Assembly (NCBI RefSeq): GCF_007680845.1 | Contig: NZ_VEIY01000004.1 | Location: 124,001 to 188,000, forward strand | Source of the DNA: Curtobacterium pusillum | GTDB lineage: Bacteria; Actinomycetota; Actinomycetes; Actinomycetales; Microbacteriaceae | Reading direction: 5' to 3' | DNA length: 64,000 nucleotides | Part shown: piece after piece, positions 32,516 to 40,675 of the stretch | How the letters are laid out: each line of letters opens with the position of its first letter | How positions within the stretch are numbered: the stretch's first letter is position 1 | Translations under genes and position numbers: made by a program | Notes under the pieces: generated by a model | Told to the model about the DNA's origin: nothing | Seen by the model: the letters and a program-made list of their open reading frames with translations, nothing else | Databases searched by the model: none

Positions 32516-33597
32516 CCCTTCGCCTCCACGACCTGGACCTCCGGGGCTTCGCCTCCGACAACTACGCCGGGATCCACCCCGAGGTCCTCGCCGCGATCGC
32601 CGCGGCCAACGACGGCCACCAGATCGCCTACGGCGAGGACGTGTACACCGCTCGTCTGCAGGAGGTCGTCACCGAGCACTTCGGGGAGCAGGCGCAGGCC
32701 TTCCCGGTCTTCAACGGGACCGGGGCGAACGTCGTCGGCCTGCAGTCGATGCTGCCGCGGTGGGGAGCGGTCGTGTGCACGTCGACCGCGCACATCCACA
32801 CCGACGAAGCCGGCGCTCCCGAGCGCGTCGGCGGGATCAAGCTGCTGCCGGTCGAGACACCGGACGGCAAGCTCACCCCCGAGCTCATCGACAAGGAAGC
32901 GTGGGGCTGGGGCGACGAGCACCGCGCACAGCCGCTGGTCGTGTCGATCACGCAGACGACCGAGCTCGGCACCGCCTACACCGTGGACGAGATCCGGGCC
33001 ATCGCGGACCACATCCACCCGCTCGGCATGACGCTGCACATGGACGGCGCCCGCATCTCCAACGCCGCCGCGACCCTCGGGCTGCCGCTCCGGGCGTTCA
33101 CCACCGACGCCGGCGTCGACGTGCTGAGCTTCGGCGGGACGAAGAACGGGATGCTCTACGGCGAGGCGATCGTGGTGCTGGACCCCTCGGCGTCGGACGG
33201 CCTGCACTACCTCCGCAAGATGAACATGCAGCTCTCCTCGAAGATGCGGTTCGTCTCCGCGCAGCTCATCGCGCTGCTCACCGACGACCTCTACCTGCGC
33301 TCCGCCGGCCACGCCAACGCCATGGCCGCACGACTCCGCGGCGCACTCGAGGCCGGCATCGCGGACGGGAGCATCCAGGGCGTCGGGTTCAGCCAGGAGA
33401 CCCAGGCGAACGGCGTGTTCGCGACGCTGCCCGCCGGCGTGGCCGAGCGGCTCCGCGAGCACTTCCGGTTCTACGACTGGGACGCCAGCCGCCACGAGGT
33501 GCGGTGGATGTGCGCGTTCGACACGTCGGAGCAGGACATCGACGACTTCGTGGCGGCGTTGACGCGGGAGCTCGCCGCGCAGAGCGCGGCGAGCTGA
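32512..33597 (+). CDS. ltaE: Low-specificity threonine aldolase-like PLP enzyme
   Basis: A 361-residue fold-type I PLP enzyme. The cofactor lysine is K211 in LSFGGTKNGML, with the preceding HMDGARISNAAA segment giving the Asp that contacts the pyridine nitrogen, and FASDNYAGIHPEVLAAI at the N-terminus typical of beta-eliminating/threonine aldolases. The family cleaves L-threonine or other beta-hydroxy-amino acids to glycine and an aldehyde. It starts at GTG within the end of the SDR gene; an intergenic gap of 18 bases separates it from a convergent gene. Cluster partners hint at a more special substrate than threonine. Confidence 0.88.
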   Translation: MTLRLHDLDLRGFASDNYAGIHPEVLAAIAAANDGHQIAYGEDVYTARLQEVVTEHFGEQAQAFPVFNGTGANVVGLQSMLPRWGAVVCTSTAHIHTDEAGAPERVGGIKLLPVETPDGKLTPELIDKEAWGWGDEHRAQPLVVSITQTTELGTAYTVDEIRAIADHIHPLGMTLHMDGARISNAAATLGLPLRAFTTDAGVDVLSFGGTKNGMLYGEAIVVLDPSASDGLHYLRKMNMQLSSKMRFVSAQLIALLTDDLYLRSAGHANAMAARLRGALEAGIADGSIQGVGFSQETQANGVFATLPAGVAERLREHFRFYDWDASRHEVRWMCAFDTSEQDIDDFVAALTRELAAQSAAS

Positions 33598-33615
33598 CCC
33601 GCTCGTCCCTGCGGG

Positions 33616-33921
33616 TCAGGCGGGTGCCACGTCGGAGAACAGCCCCGTGAACGTGACGCCGGAGCCGACGAGCAGGCCGAAGAACTCCTGCGCGGTGGCC
33701 GTGGTGACGGCCGCGGACGCGTCCTCGTAGCTGTCGAAGTACAGGTCGAGCGTGCGGTGTGCGGGGGTCGGGGTCCCGTCCTCCTTCGGCCAGACCTTCG
33801 CCGATTCCGCCCGACGAAGCGCCGGGAGCTGCCGGGCGAGGTCGTCGATCCGCGCGTACGTCGATTCGAACGCGGTCGGGTCGGCGGGGTTGTCGATGAT
33901 GAGCGTGATCTTGGTGGGCAT
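33616..33921 (-). CDS. Small EthD-like ferredoxin-fold protein
   Basis: A 101-residue protein beginning MPTKITLIIDNPADPTAFES, with a RTLDLYFDSYEDASAA strand-helix unit and a C-terminal GVTFTGLFSDVAPA. The alternating hydrophobic pattern and length fit the dimeric alpha+beta barrel EthD family. Function unknown. It precedes no close partner: the flavin disulfide reductase gene ends 34 bases upstream on the same strand, so cotranscription with that TetR-controlled operon is likely. The ATG has ccggaaggaac just before it. Confidence 0.7.
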   Translation of the reverse strand: MPTKITLIIDNPADPTAFESTYARIDDLARQLPALRRAESAKVWPKEDGTPTPAHRTLDLYFDSYEDASAAVTTATAQEFFGLLVGSGVTFTGLFSDVAPA

Positions 33922-33955
33922 GGTGTGTTCCTTCCGGGGAGGGGTGGGTCAGCGG

Positions 33956-35395
33956 TCAGCGGCCGGCGGTCTCGAGGAGACGGAGCCAGATCTCGCTGAT
34001 GGTGGGGTAGGCGGGCACGGCGTGCCAGAGGCGGTCGAGCGGCACTTCGCCGGCGATCGCGATCGTGGCGGCGTGGACGAGTTCCGCGGTGTCGGGTCCG
34101 ACCGCGGTGAAGCCGACGATCGTGTTGCGGTCGTCGTCGATGAGGATGCTGGCGCGGCCCTGGTAGCCGTCGGCGTGGAGCGCGGCGCCGGCCACCGCTC
34201 CGAGGTCGTACTCGGCCACCCGCACGGTCACGCCGGCGGCCGTCGCGCTCGCGACGGTGTGCCCGACGGAGACGACCTCGGGGCTGCTGAAGACGACCTG
34301 CGGGACCGCGTGGTGGTCGGCGGTCGCGACGTGCCGACCCCACGGCGCATCGTCGACGGCCGCTCCGGTCGCACGTGCGACGATGACGGCACCGACCGCT
34401 CGCGCCTGGTACTTGCCCTGGTGCGTCAGGAGGACCCGGCGGTTGACGTCGCCGGCCGCGTACAGCCAGCCGTCGCCGAGCGTCTCCCCGTCGTGGTCGA
34501 GGACGCGCAGCGTCTCGTCCACCGTCAGCCAGGCGCCGGGCGCGAGTCCGATGCGCTCGAGTCCGAGGTCTGCCGTGTTCGGCTTCCGGCCGGTGGCGAC
34601 CAGGACTTCCTCCGCGTCGATGGTCTCGCCGTCCTCGAGCGTGACGTGCACGGTGCCGCCGAGGTCGCGACGGACCTGGACCGGGTTCGCGCCGATCAGC
34701 ACGCGGACGCCGTCGTCCTGGAGTGAGCGGACGACCTGCTCCGAGGCGTAGGGCTGCACCTTCGGCAGCACGCCGTCGCGGGCGATGAAGGTCACGGACG
34801 ACCCGAGTGCGCTGAACGCCGTCGCCATCTCGGTGCCGACGACGCCACCGCCGATGATCGCGAGCCGCTCCGGGACGTGGTCGGCGGCGACGGCCTCCCG
34901 ACTCGTCCAGGGTCGGGCGTCCGCGAGGCCGCGGATCGGCGGGACCGCAGCGCTCGTGCCCGTGGCGACGACCACGGCGTGTCGTGCCGTGAGGGTCTGC
35001 TCGGTGCCCTCGGGAGTCGTGACGGTCACGCTGCGGGTACCGGCGATGCGGCCGTGCCCGCGGACGAGGGTGATGCCGGCGCTCTCCAGCCAGGCGACCT
35101 GTCCGGCATCGTCCCAGTTCGACGCGAAGCGGTCGCGGCGCGCGAACACCTCCGCGGGGTCGAGCGTGCCGGTGACGGCAGCGGCGGCCGCCGGGAGGTG
35201 CTGGACGGCGCGGAAGGCGGCGACGTCGCGGAGGAGCGCCTTCGTCGGCATGCACGCCCAGTAGGAGCACTCGCCGCCGACGAGTTCCGACTCGACGATC
35301 GCGACGCTGAGTCCGCCCTGCACCGCCCCGTCGGCGACGTTCTCTCCGACGGGTCCGGCGCCGATGACGATGACGTCGTACTCGGCGCCGCTCAC
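33956..35395 (-). CDS. Pyridine nucleotide-disulfide oxidoreductase
   Basis: A 479-residue FAD flavoprotein of the lipoamide dehydrogenase/mercuric reductase family. FAD site VIVIGAGPVGENVADG, redox-active pair C43 and C48 in GGECSYWACMPTKALL, NAD(P) site AIIGGGVVGTEMA, and the second FAD motif GWLYAAGDVN. The C-terminal dimer interface has HAVPAYPTISEIW, with the His that activates the thiolate. No N-terminal heavy-metal domain and no Cys pair at the C-terminus, so mercuric reduction is not supported. GTG start overlaps the DUF308 gene stop; the TetR operator ahead of that gene probably controls both. Confidence 0.9.
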   Translation of the reverse strand: MSGAEYDVIVIGAGPVGENVADGAVQGGLSVAIVESELVGGECSYWACMPTKALLRDVAAFRAVQHLPAAAAAVTGTLDPAEVFARRDRFASNWDDAGQVAWLESAGITLVRGHGRIAGTRSVTVTTPEGTEQTLTARHAVVVATGTSAAVPPIRGLADARPWTSREAVAADHVPERLAIIGGGVVGTEMATAFSALGSSVTFIARDGVLPKVQPYASEQVVRSLQDDGVRVLIGANPVQVRRDLGGTVHVTLEDGETIDAEEVLVATGRKPNTADLGLERIGLAPGAWLTVDETLRVLDHDGETLGDGWLYAAGDVNRRVLLTHQGKYQARAVGAVIVARATGAAVDDAPWGRHVATADHHAVPQVVFSSPEVVSVGHTVASATAAGVTVRVAEYDLGAVAGAALHADGYQGRASILIDDDRNTIVGFTAVGPDTAELVHAATIAIAGEVPLDRLWHAVPAYPTISEIWLRLLETAGR

Positions 35396-35955
35396 GCCCG
35401 GTCCGCCTTCGCGGCGCGCTGCAGCCGGATGGCCGAGACGAGGAAGAAGACCGCGCCGAGGATCGCGTACCCGCCGACGCCCGAGACGGACTCGGCCTTG
35501 GCGGACCCGAGGATGAAGCTCGCTCCGGCGAGGACGGAGATCCCACCGCTGAGGATCATGGGCCACTGACCACCGAGCTTCCGGCGCAGGATCGCGACGA
35601 TCAGCTGCACCGCTCCGGCCGTGACCGCCCAGAGGCCCCACACGATCATGACGGCCGGCACGCCGGACGCGACCGCGAAGCCGAGCCCCACCGCAGCCAG
35701 GACGCTCAGGCCCATGTTGACGTACAGCAGCGGGGCAGGCCCGGTCGTGCGCGAGGCCCGGTGGTCGATGATCGCCGCGGCGACGTCGAAGAGCGGGTAG
35801 AGCAGCAGCAGCGTGACGCTCAGGGGGCCGAGACCGGCGGAGGCGGTGAGGATCAGGACGATCGCCCAGACGAGCTGGAACGCGAAGCGCACGAAGTAGA
35901 GGGTGCGCAATGTCGCCGCGATCCCCGCGGGACGGGCAGCGGTGGTGGAGGACAT
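35392..35955 (-). CDS. DUF308 membrane protein
   Basis: A 187-residue protein with about six transmembrane helices, e.g. FVRFAFQLVWAIVLILTASA, MIVWGLWAVTAGAVQLIV and GYAILGAVFFLVSAIRLQ. DUF308 family (HdeD-like), function unknown. It is the first gene of a two- or three-gene minus-strand operon with the disulfide oxidoreductase. A palindrome 32 bases upstream of its ATG lies between it and a divergent TetR gene. Confidence 0.85.
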   Translation of the reverse strand: MSSTTAARPAGIAATLRTLYFVRFAFQLVWAIVLILTASAGLGPLSVTLLLLYPLFDVAAAIIDHRASRTTGPAPLLYVNMGLSVLAAVGLGFAVASGVPAVMIVWGLWAVTAGAVQLIVAILRRKLGGQWPMILSGGISVLAGASFILGSAKAESVSGVGGYAILGAVFFLVSAIRLQRAAKADRA

Positions 35956-35986
35956 CGGGAGGCCTTTCTGAGAGAGCGAGCGACTG

Positions 35987-36008
35987 GTAGAATGACTAGT
36001 CACTCTAC
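35987..36008. promoter_or_regulatory. TetR-type operator, 22-bp palindrome
   Basis: GTAGAATGACTAGTCACTCTAC is palindromic except for one base pair, with a perfect TGACTAGTCA core. It lies between the divergent DUF308 and TetR genes, covering likely promoter elements of both, so the TetR protein probably represses itself and the DUF308-oxidoreductase operon. Confidence 0.75.
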
Positions 36009-36060
36009 CCACGGTAGGGAGTCGAGCTGGGAAACGCAAGTGCGATCGAGAGGAGACGTC

Positions 36061-36642
36061 GTGAGCGGTGTGGTGAAGGTGTCGATGCGCGATCGACTGA
36101 TCGAGGCCGGGAGCGAGTTGTTCACCGCCGAGGGGCTCAGGGCGGTCAGTGTCGACCGCGTGATCGAACGCGCCGGCACGACGAAGGTGACCTTCTACCG
36201 GCACTTCCGGAGCAAGGACGACCTGGTCGTGGCGCACCTCGAGCTGCGTGCCGAGCAGGAGCGCCACGGGATCGGCGCGGCGATGGAGCTCGCTGCGGGG
36301 GATGTGGACCGCACCTTCGAGCTCATCGCGGCGACCCTCGGGACGATGGCGTGCACGCCGGGCTTCCGCGGCTGCCCGTTCATCAACGCCGCCGCCGAGT
36401 ACCCGGACCCGGAGAGCGCGGTCCGGCGGACCGTCGACCGGCACCGCTCGTGGTGCAAGGAGACGTTCGAGCGGATCGTCGCTCCGCTGCGCCTGGCGGA
36501 CCCCGCGGGCGTGGCGGCGGACCTGATGTTGCTGCGCGACGGCGCGATGGTGGCCGGGTACCTGGACGGGGAGGCGACGCTCGCGGCGTCGTTCCTGCGC
36601 AGTAGTCGGGCGTTGACGCGTGTGCCGGTCGCGCGTCCGTGA
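36061..36642 (+). CDS. TetR-family regulator
   Basis: A 193-residue regulator. The helix-turn-helix spans residues 8-55: MRDRLIEAGSELFTAEGLR, RAGTTKVTFYRHFRSKDDLV. The C-terminal part has the conserved Cys-containing CTPGFRGCPFINAAAEYPD block typical of a TetR subgroup that responds to electrophiles or unknown ligands. GTG start behind gagaggagacgtc. Divergent from the DUF308 operon across a strong palindrome. A 16-base gap separates it from the zinc-ribbon SDR gene downstream, so it could be cotranscribed with it. Confidence 0.92.
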   Translation: MSGVVKVSMRDRLIEAGSELFTAEGLRAVSVDRVIERAGTTKVTFYRHFRSKDDLVVAHLELRAEQERHGIGAAMELAAGDVDRTFELIAATLGTMACTPGFRGCPFINAAAEYPDPESAVRRTVDRHRSWCKETFERIVAPLRLADPAGVAADLMLLRDGAMVAGYLDGEATLAASFLRSSRALTRVPVARP

Positions 36643-36658
36643 CGGCGTAGGATCTCGT

Positions 36659-38125
36659 GTGATCTCCGAGCGCCCCGACCCCAGCGGCATCCCTCCCGAG
36701 GACCTGGCCGTCACCCTCCGGGTCCTCGAGCAGCTGACCGAGATCGAGGAGGCGCACCCGGACTTCGTCCGCGTCCGCCAGGCGACGGCGAAGATGTTCA
36801 AGGCCGTGAAGCGGGCGCACCGCCTCGAGAAGCGTGCTGCCGTCGCCGACGCCGACCGACGCGTGATCGCCGCCACCGCCACCGGGGCCGCCGACCGGAT
36901 CGACGACGAGACCCGCGGGGTGCCCATCAGCGCCTCGACGGCGGCTCCCACCGCCGGCACGCTGCTGAAGGCACGCCCCTGCTACATGTGCAAGCAGCAG
37001 TACACGGTCGTCGACGCCTTCTACCACCAGCTGTGCCCCTCGTGCGCAGCGTTGAGCCACGCGAAGCGCGACGCACGGGCCGACCTCACCGGCAAGCGCG
37101 CGCTGCTCACCGGCGGACGCGCGAAGATCGGCATGTACATCGCGCTCCGGCTGCTGCGCGACGGCGCGCACACCACCATCACCACCCGCTTCCCGCGCGA
37201 CGCAGTGCGCCGGTTCTCGAGCCTGCCCGACTCCGCCGAGTGGATGTCGCGCCTCAAGGTCGTCGGCATCGACCTCCGTGACCCCGCCCAGGTCATCGGA
37301 CTCGCGGAGGACGTGGCGGCGTCCGGCCCCCTCGACATCCTCATCAACAACGCGACGCAGACGGTCCGGCGCTCGCCCGGCGCGTACCAACCGCTCGTCG
37401 ACGCCGAGCTCGCGCCGCTCCCCGACGGGCCGCTGCCCGAGCTGGTCACCTTCGGGCACACGAACGACCAGCACCCGCAGGCGCTCGCACGCTCGGTGAC
37501 CGCGCACCCGATCCTCGCCGCCGCCGCTGCCCGCGCCGACGAGCTCACCGAGCAGGCCATGGCGCCGGGGTCGAGCTCGCTCGAGCGGCTCGCTGCCGGC
37601 ACCGCGATCGACGCCGGCGGGCTCGTCCCGGACCTCCACGACCACAACTCCTGGACGCAGCACGTCGACGAGGTCGACCCGCTCGAGATGCTCGAGGTGC
37701 AGCTGGCCAACACGACGGCCCCGTTCGTCCTCATCTCGAAGCTCCGGCCCGCGATGGCGGCGAGCCGGGGACGCCGGACCTACGTGGTCAACGTCAGCGC
37801 GATGGAGGGGGTGTTCGGCCGGGCCTACAAGGGGCCCGGGCACCCGCACACGAACATGGCGAAGGCCGCGGTGAACATGCTCACGCGGACGAGCGCGCAG
37901 GAGATGTTCGAGACCGACCGCATCCTGATGACCAGTGTCGACACCGGGTGGATCACCGACGAACGGCCGCACCCGACGAAGATCCGGCTCGCGGAAGAGG
38001 GCTTCCACGCGCCGCTCGACCTCGTCGACGGTGCCGCGCGCGTCTACGACCCGATCGTGCGCGGGGAGGCGGGCGAGGACGTCTTCGGGGTGTTCCTCAA
38101 GGACTACCGTCCGAGTTCGTGGTGA
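36659..38125 (+). CDS. Zinc-ribbon SDR-fold protein lacking the catalytic tyrosine
   Basis: A 488-residue protein of a family I recognise as SDR-like but with no known reaction. Residues 1-100 are helical and charged; C108, C111, C126 and C129 (CYMCKQQY ... LCPSCAAL) form a zinc ribbon; the Rossmann core starts with ALLTGGRAKIGMYIALRL at about 149, with NNAT at 230-233 and S380. Where SDRs have YxxxK, this one has T398-x3-K402 in HTNMAKAAV, so standard hydride-transfer chemistry is doubtful. A long insert (240-345) lies between strands. The GTG start is used because the upstream frame runs through the TetR gene end. It ends one base before a convergent GyrI-like gene. Confidence 0.8.
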   Translation: MISERPDPSGIPPEDLAVTLRVLEQLTEIEEAHPDFVRVRQATAKMFKAVKRAHRLEKRAAVADADRRVIAATATGAADRIDDETRGVPISASTAAPTAGTLLKARPCYMCKQQYTVVDAFYHQLCPSCAALSHAKRDARADLTGKRALLTGGRAKIGMYIALRLLRDGAHTTITTRFPRDAVRRFSSLPDSAEWMSRLKVVGIDLRDPAQVIGLAEDVAASGPLDILINNATQTVRRSPGAYQPLVDAELAPLPDGPLPELVTFGHTNDQHPQALARSVTAHPILAAAAARADELTEQAMAPGSSSLERLAAGTAIDAGGLVPDLHDHNSWTQHVDEVDPLEMLEVQLANTTAPFVLISKLRPAMAASRGRRTYVVNVSAMEGVFGRAYKGPGHPHTNMAKAAVNMLTRTSAQEMFETDRILMTSVDTGWITDERPHPTKIRLAEEGFHAPLDLVDGAARVYDPIVRGEAGEDVFGVFLKDYRPSSW

Positions 38126-38644
38126 TCAGCGCGCCCCGGACCGGGTCTTGAACGCCAGCCGCGTGCGCCACTTCGTCTGATCGGGTTCGTCCGCCGGATC
38201 GGAGAGGTACTCCTCGAGACGGCACGTCCAGTGGTCCCCGTCGGGCTCGGTGGTCCGGTCCCACTCCAGGCCGGCGTCGTCACCCCACGCCAAGAGGGCG
38301 CTCGTCGCGTCGAGGAGCTCGTCGGGAGCCCCGACGTGCATCGTCGTGACGTAGGTGCCCGCCGGGAGCACACCCGACACGACGTCACCGGGCATGTCGA
38401 CCTGCTCGTCGAGCTCCGCCGCGAGCGGGAACCCGACCTCCACGCGGAGGACGCCGGTCATGTCGATGACGCGGTAGCGCCAGAACGGCGGCCCGCACGG
38501 TTCCAGTCCGCGCTTCGCCAGGTACTCGGCCAGCCGAGGGGTCAACGGTGGGAGGACATCGGCCATCGTCTCCATCGTGACGTCGGCCGCGATCGCGGCG
38601 TAGTCCGCTGCGGGGCGCTCCTGGATCTCCGGAGTGGGCGACAT
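38126..38644 (-). CDS. GyrI-like small-molecule-binding protein
   Basis: A 172-residue stand-alone effector-binding domain of the GyrI/AraC-effector fold (two SHS2 repeats). Visible elements: ERPAADYAAIAADVTMETM, PPFWRYRVIDMTG and ALPAGTYVTTMHVG-type strand (LPAGTYVTTMHVGAPDEL). No DNA-binding domain. The C-terminal WTCRLEEYLSDPADEP matches family members that end in a YxxDP motif. Ligand unknown. Independent transcription likely; convergent with the SDR gene, divergent from the zinc-binding small gene. Confidence 0.8.
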   Translation of the reverse strand: MSPTPEIQERPAADYAAIAADVTMETMADVLPPLTPRLAEYLAKRGLEPCGPPFWRYRVIDMTGVLRVEVGFPLAAELDEQVDMPGDVVSGVLPAGTYVTTMHVGAPDELLDATSALLAWGDDAGLEWDRTTEPDGDHWTCRLEEYLSDPADEPDQTKWRTRLAFKTRSGAR

Positions 38645-38717
38645 GGTGGGACCTCCTCGTCCGGCCGTCTTGCCGGAACCGTACTCCGGCTGGTGCGGGC
38701 GGCCCTACCCTGGGTTG

Positions 38718-39080
38718 GTGCTCTCCCGACGTGACGCAGCGATCCGGCTCGACATCCCCCTCGAGATGGCGACCCACCACGGGATCCCGGCGCGCCTCAG
38801 CGAAGCCGAGCTCGACCGGATCGAGCAGGACCCGCCCGCGTGGCTGGTGCAGTCCCGTGCGAACCGCACGGGTGCGAAGAAGGTCTGGGTCCGCCTCGAG
38901 TGCGTGGTGTGCGGGTACGCCGAGGACGCACGGCCGAAGAAGTGGTGGCCCGACTGGGACCATCTGATGTGCGACTACCACGAGCCGTACCAGGCGCCGG
39001 ACCCCACCGCGGGGCTCGTCCGGCGCGAGGTCGAGGGCATCGGGAGTCGGTTCATCGCCCTCGTCGACGAGCGCCCCTAG
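38718..39080 (+). CDS. Small hypothetical protein with Cys/Trp cluster
   Basis: A 120-residue protein without a recognised domain. It has C-V-V-C (LECVVCGYAEDARPKKWW) and a later Cys in DHLMCDYHEP, which could bind a metal. The N-terminal DAAIRLDIPLEMATHHGIPARLS, seen as IRLDIPLEMATHHG, recalls a small helical segment. GTG start 73 bases from a divergent gene; the 3' end overlaps the convergent SnoaL-like gene by 4 bases. Conservation would be the way to confirm it. Confidence 0.6.
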   Translation: MLSRRDAAIRLDIPLEMATHHGIPARLSEAELDRIEQDPPAWLVQSRANRTGAKKVWVRLECVVCGYAEDARPKKWWPDWDHLMCDYHEPYQAPDPTAGLVRREVEGIGSRFIALVDERP

Positions 39081-39520
39081 CCCCAGGGCGCCGGCGTGGG
39101 GGCGTCGGCCGGAGCGTTCAGCTGCGCCATCAGGCCGGCGAAGTCCTCGAGGTGCCAGGTGGCGACGATCTTGCCGTCGCGGACCTGGTGCACGTCCATG
39201 GTGCGCATCTCGATCCGCTTCCCCGTGGGCTCGTGCCCCATGAAGGCGCCCCGGTGGGTCCCGGACACGGTGTTGCGGACCGCGACCTTGTCGCCCTGGA
39301 CGATGACGTCCTGGTGCTGGACGTCGTAGTCGGGCATCGCCCGGCGGAAGATCGCGATCTGCCCTGCCATGCCGGCGGGGCCCTGCGCCTGGCCGGGGGC
39401 GAGCGGGAGGTCCACCCAGTCCTCGGCCAGCAGCTCGTCGTAGACGGAGGTGTCGCCGGTGCGGAACGGCTCGTAGAAGGCGCGGACGATGTCGGCGGTG
39501 TCGGTGGGTGCGGTGTTCAT
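39077..39520 (-). CDS. SnoaL-like/ester cyclase fold protein
   Basis: A 147-residue NTF2-like protein: DIVRAFYEPFRTGDTSVYDELL, LAPGQAQGPAGMAGQ, RNTVSGTHRGAFMGHEPTG, RTMDVHQVRDGKIVATWH, and WHLEDFAGLMAQL. This matches SnoaL-like cyclase/ester-cyclase family members, small stand-alone enzymes or binders of unknown role. It is the second gene of a DUF4267-SnoaL operon (34-base gap) divergent from a TetR gene. The ATG follows ggaaaggtcc. Confidence 0.85.
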   Translation of the reverse strand: MNTAPTDTADIVRAFYEPFRTGDTSVYDELLAEDWVDLPLAPGQAQGPAGMAGQIAIFRRAMPDYDVQHQDVIVQGDKVAVRNTVSGTHRGAFMGHEPTGKRIEMRTMDVHQVRDGKIVATWHLEDFAGLMAQLNAPADAPTPAPWG

Positions 39521-39554
39521 GACGGGTGGACCTTTCCGGTCGGTGGTGAGCGGG

Positions 39555-39917
39555 CTAGACGAGGGCGAGGACGAGGCCGGCGACGACCAGTACGAGCGCG
39601 GTGGCGCCGTGCACGCTGAGCGCCTGACGGAGGGTCCCGCCGTTGGTGACGACGATGATCGCGTCGCCGATCGGGGTGATGGCGGCCGCGACGAGCACCC
39701 ATCCGAACACGTGCGGTCCGGCAGTGAGGAGCACGACCAGTGGCACGATGCCGGAGGTGATGTCGCGGACGCCCTTGATGCTCGTGAAGGCGCGTCTCCG
39801 GTCCTCCGCGACGCCGAAGCCGGCGGTCGCGATCGAGGGCGCAACGAGGAACCGGACACCGATGAAGAGGATGAAGAGACAGCCGAGGACTGCGACGACG
39901 AGGGCTGCAACAGCCAT
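39555..39917 (-). CDS. DUF4267 membrane protein
   Basis: A 120-residue protein with four predicted helices (AALVVAVLGCLFILFIGVRFL, IVPLVVLLTAGPHVFGWVLV, ATALVLVVAGLVLALV). The IKGVRDITSG and TPIGDAIIV motifs are characteristic of DUF4267. Function unknown. First gene of a short operon under likely control of the divergent TetR gene. Confidence 0.85.
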   Translation of the reverse strand: MAVAALVVAVLGCLFILFIGVRFLVAPSIATAGFGVAEDRRRAFTSIKGVRDITSGIVPLVVLLTAGPHVFGWVLVAAAITPIGDAIIVVTNGGTLRQALSVHGATALVLVVAGLVLALV

Positions 39918-39935
39918 GAGAGGGGACCTTCCGAG

Positions 39936-40004
39936 GTTGGCTAACGTTGTTCGGTAACGACGATAGCGTTCGCGCTGACCGTTGTCTACTGTTGTTAGTT
40001 AACG
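39936..40004. promoter_or_regulatory. Three copies of GTTnGnTAACG between DUF4267 and TetR
   Basis: GTTGGCTAACG (39936-39946), GTTCGGTAACG (39949-39959) and GTTAGTTAACG (39994-40004) occur in the divergent gap, the last containing a perfect GTTA-GT-TAAC palindrome. Likely operators of the TetR protein, placed over both promoters. Confidence 0.6.
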
Positions 40005-40025
40005 TCGGTCTGCTACGGTCGGGTC

Positions 40026-40559
40026 ATGCCTCGCCCAGCCCCTGACCTCGACCGCCGCCGTGCCCGCATCGCCCGGGCTGCTCGCGAGGTCGCGGCGGCC
40101 GAAGGCTGGGACGCCGTCACGATCCGTCGCCTGGCTGCCGAGATCGGTGTGACGCAGCCGGTCATCTACTCCGCGTTCGCCGGCGGTCGGCAGGCGATCA
40201 TCGACGCGGTCGCGCTCGGCGGCTTCGAGGCGATCGCGGACGCACTGGAAGCCGTGCCCGCCGAACCACTGCCGCGGATGCGGGCCTACCTCGAGTTCGC
40301 CTCCGGGCAGCCGCACGTCTACGACGCCATGTTCTCGATGCCCTCCGGCCTGGAGTTCGGCTCCGGCACCGGTCCGGACGCGCTCCGTCGTGCCTTCGCC
40401 GGAATCCGAGCCGCGTTCCCCGGCGGGGACGACACGGTTGCCGAGGTCGCGTGGGCCACCGTCCACGGGCTCGCCACCCTCGAGATCAGCGGGCGCTTGC
40501 CCGCGTCACGATCCCGTGCCCGCCTCGACCTCGCGCACCGGATGGTCGCGCAGGGCTGA
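40026..40559 (+). CDS. TetR-family regulator
   Basis: A 177-residue regulator with helix-turn-helix at 11-57 (RIARAAREVAAAEGWDAVTIR, LAAEIGVTQPVIYSAF). The C-terminal domain resembles the TetR_C WHG-type branch (GSGTGPDALRRAF, VAWATVHGLATLEISGRLP). It is divergent from the DUF4267-SnoaL pair with three candidate operators in between. Downstream lie two truncated genes. Confidence 0.92.
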   Translation: MPRPAPDLDRRRARIARAAREVAAAEGWDAVTIRRLAAEIGVTQPVIYSAFAGGRQAIIDAVALGGFEAIADALEAVPAEPLPRMRAYLEFASGQPHVYDAMFSMPSGLEFGSGTGPDALRRAFAGIRAAFPGGDDTVAEVAWATVHGLATLEISGRLPASRSRARLDLAHRMVAQG

Positions 40560-40582
40560 CGGCGGCGCGTCCCGTCCGGTGG

Positions 40583-40675
40583 TCACTCCGAGCGCCGACC
40601 CTGCTTCCGGTAGGTCGACGGCGGAACGCCGAAGGCACGTGTGAACGCTCGGGAGAACGGCGCGACGGTGACCGG
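40583..40675 (-). pseudogene. AraC-family regulator, C-terminal remnant
   Basis: The minus strand encodes about 28 residues ending in PFSRAFTRAFGVPPSTYRK plus a short tail and a TGA at 40583-40585. This is the end of an AraC/XylS second helix-turn-helix. Everything upstream (higher coordinates) is missing: the neighbouring plus-strand text encodes the tail of a different protein. Too short to function. Confidence 0.7.

Noticed and set aside
33956..35641. Upstream extension of the disulfide oxidoreductase to 35641
   Set aside because: It overlaps the DUF308 gene in another frame; the FAD-binding motif starts right after the GTG at 35395.
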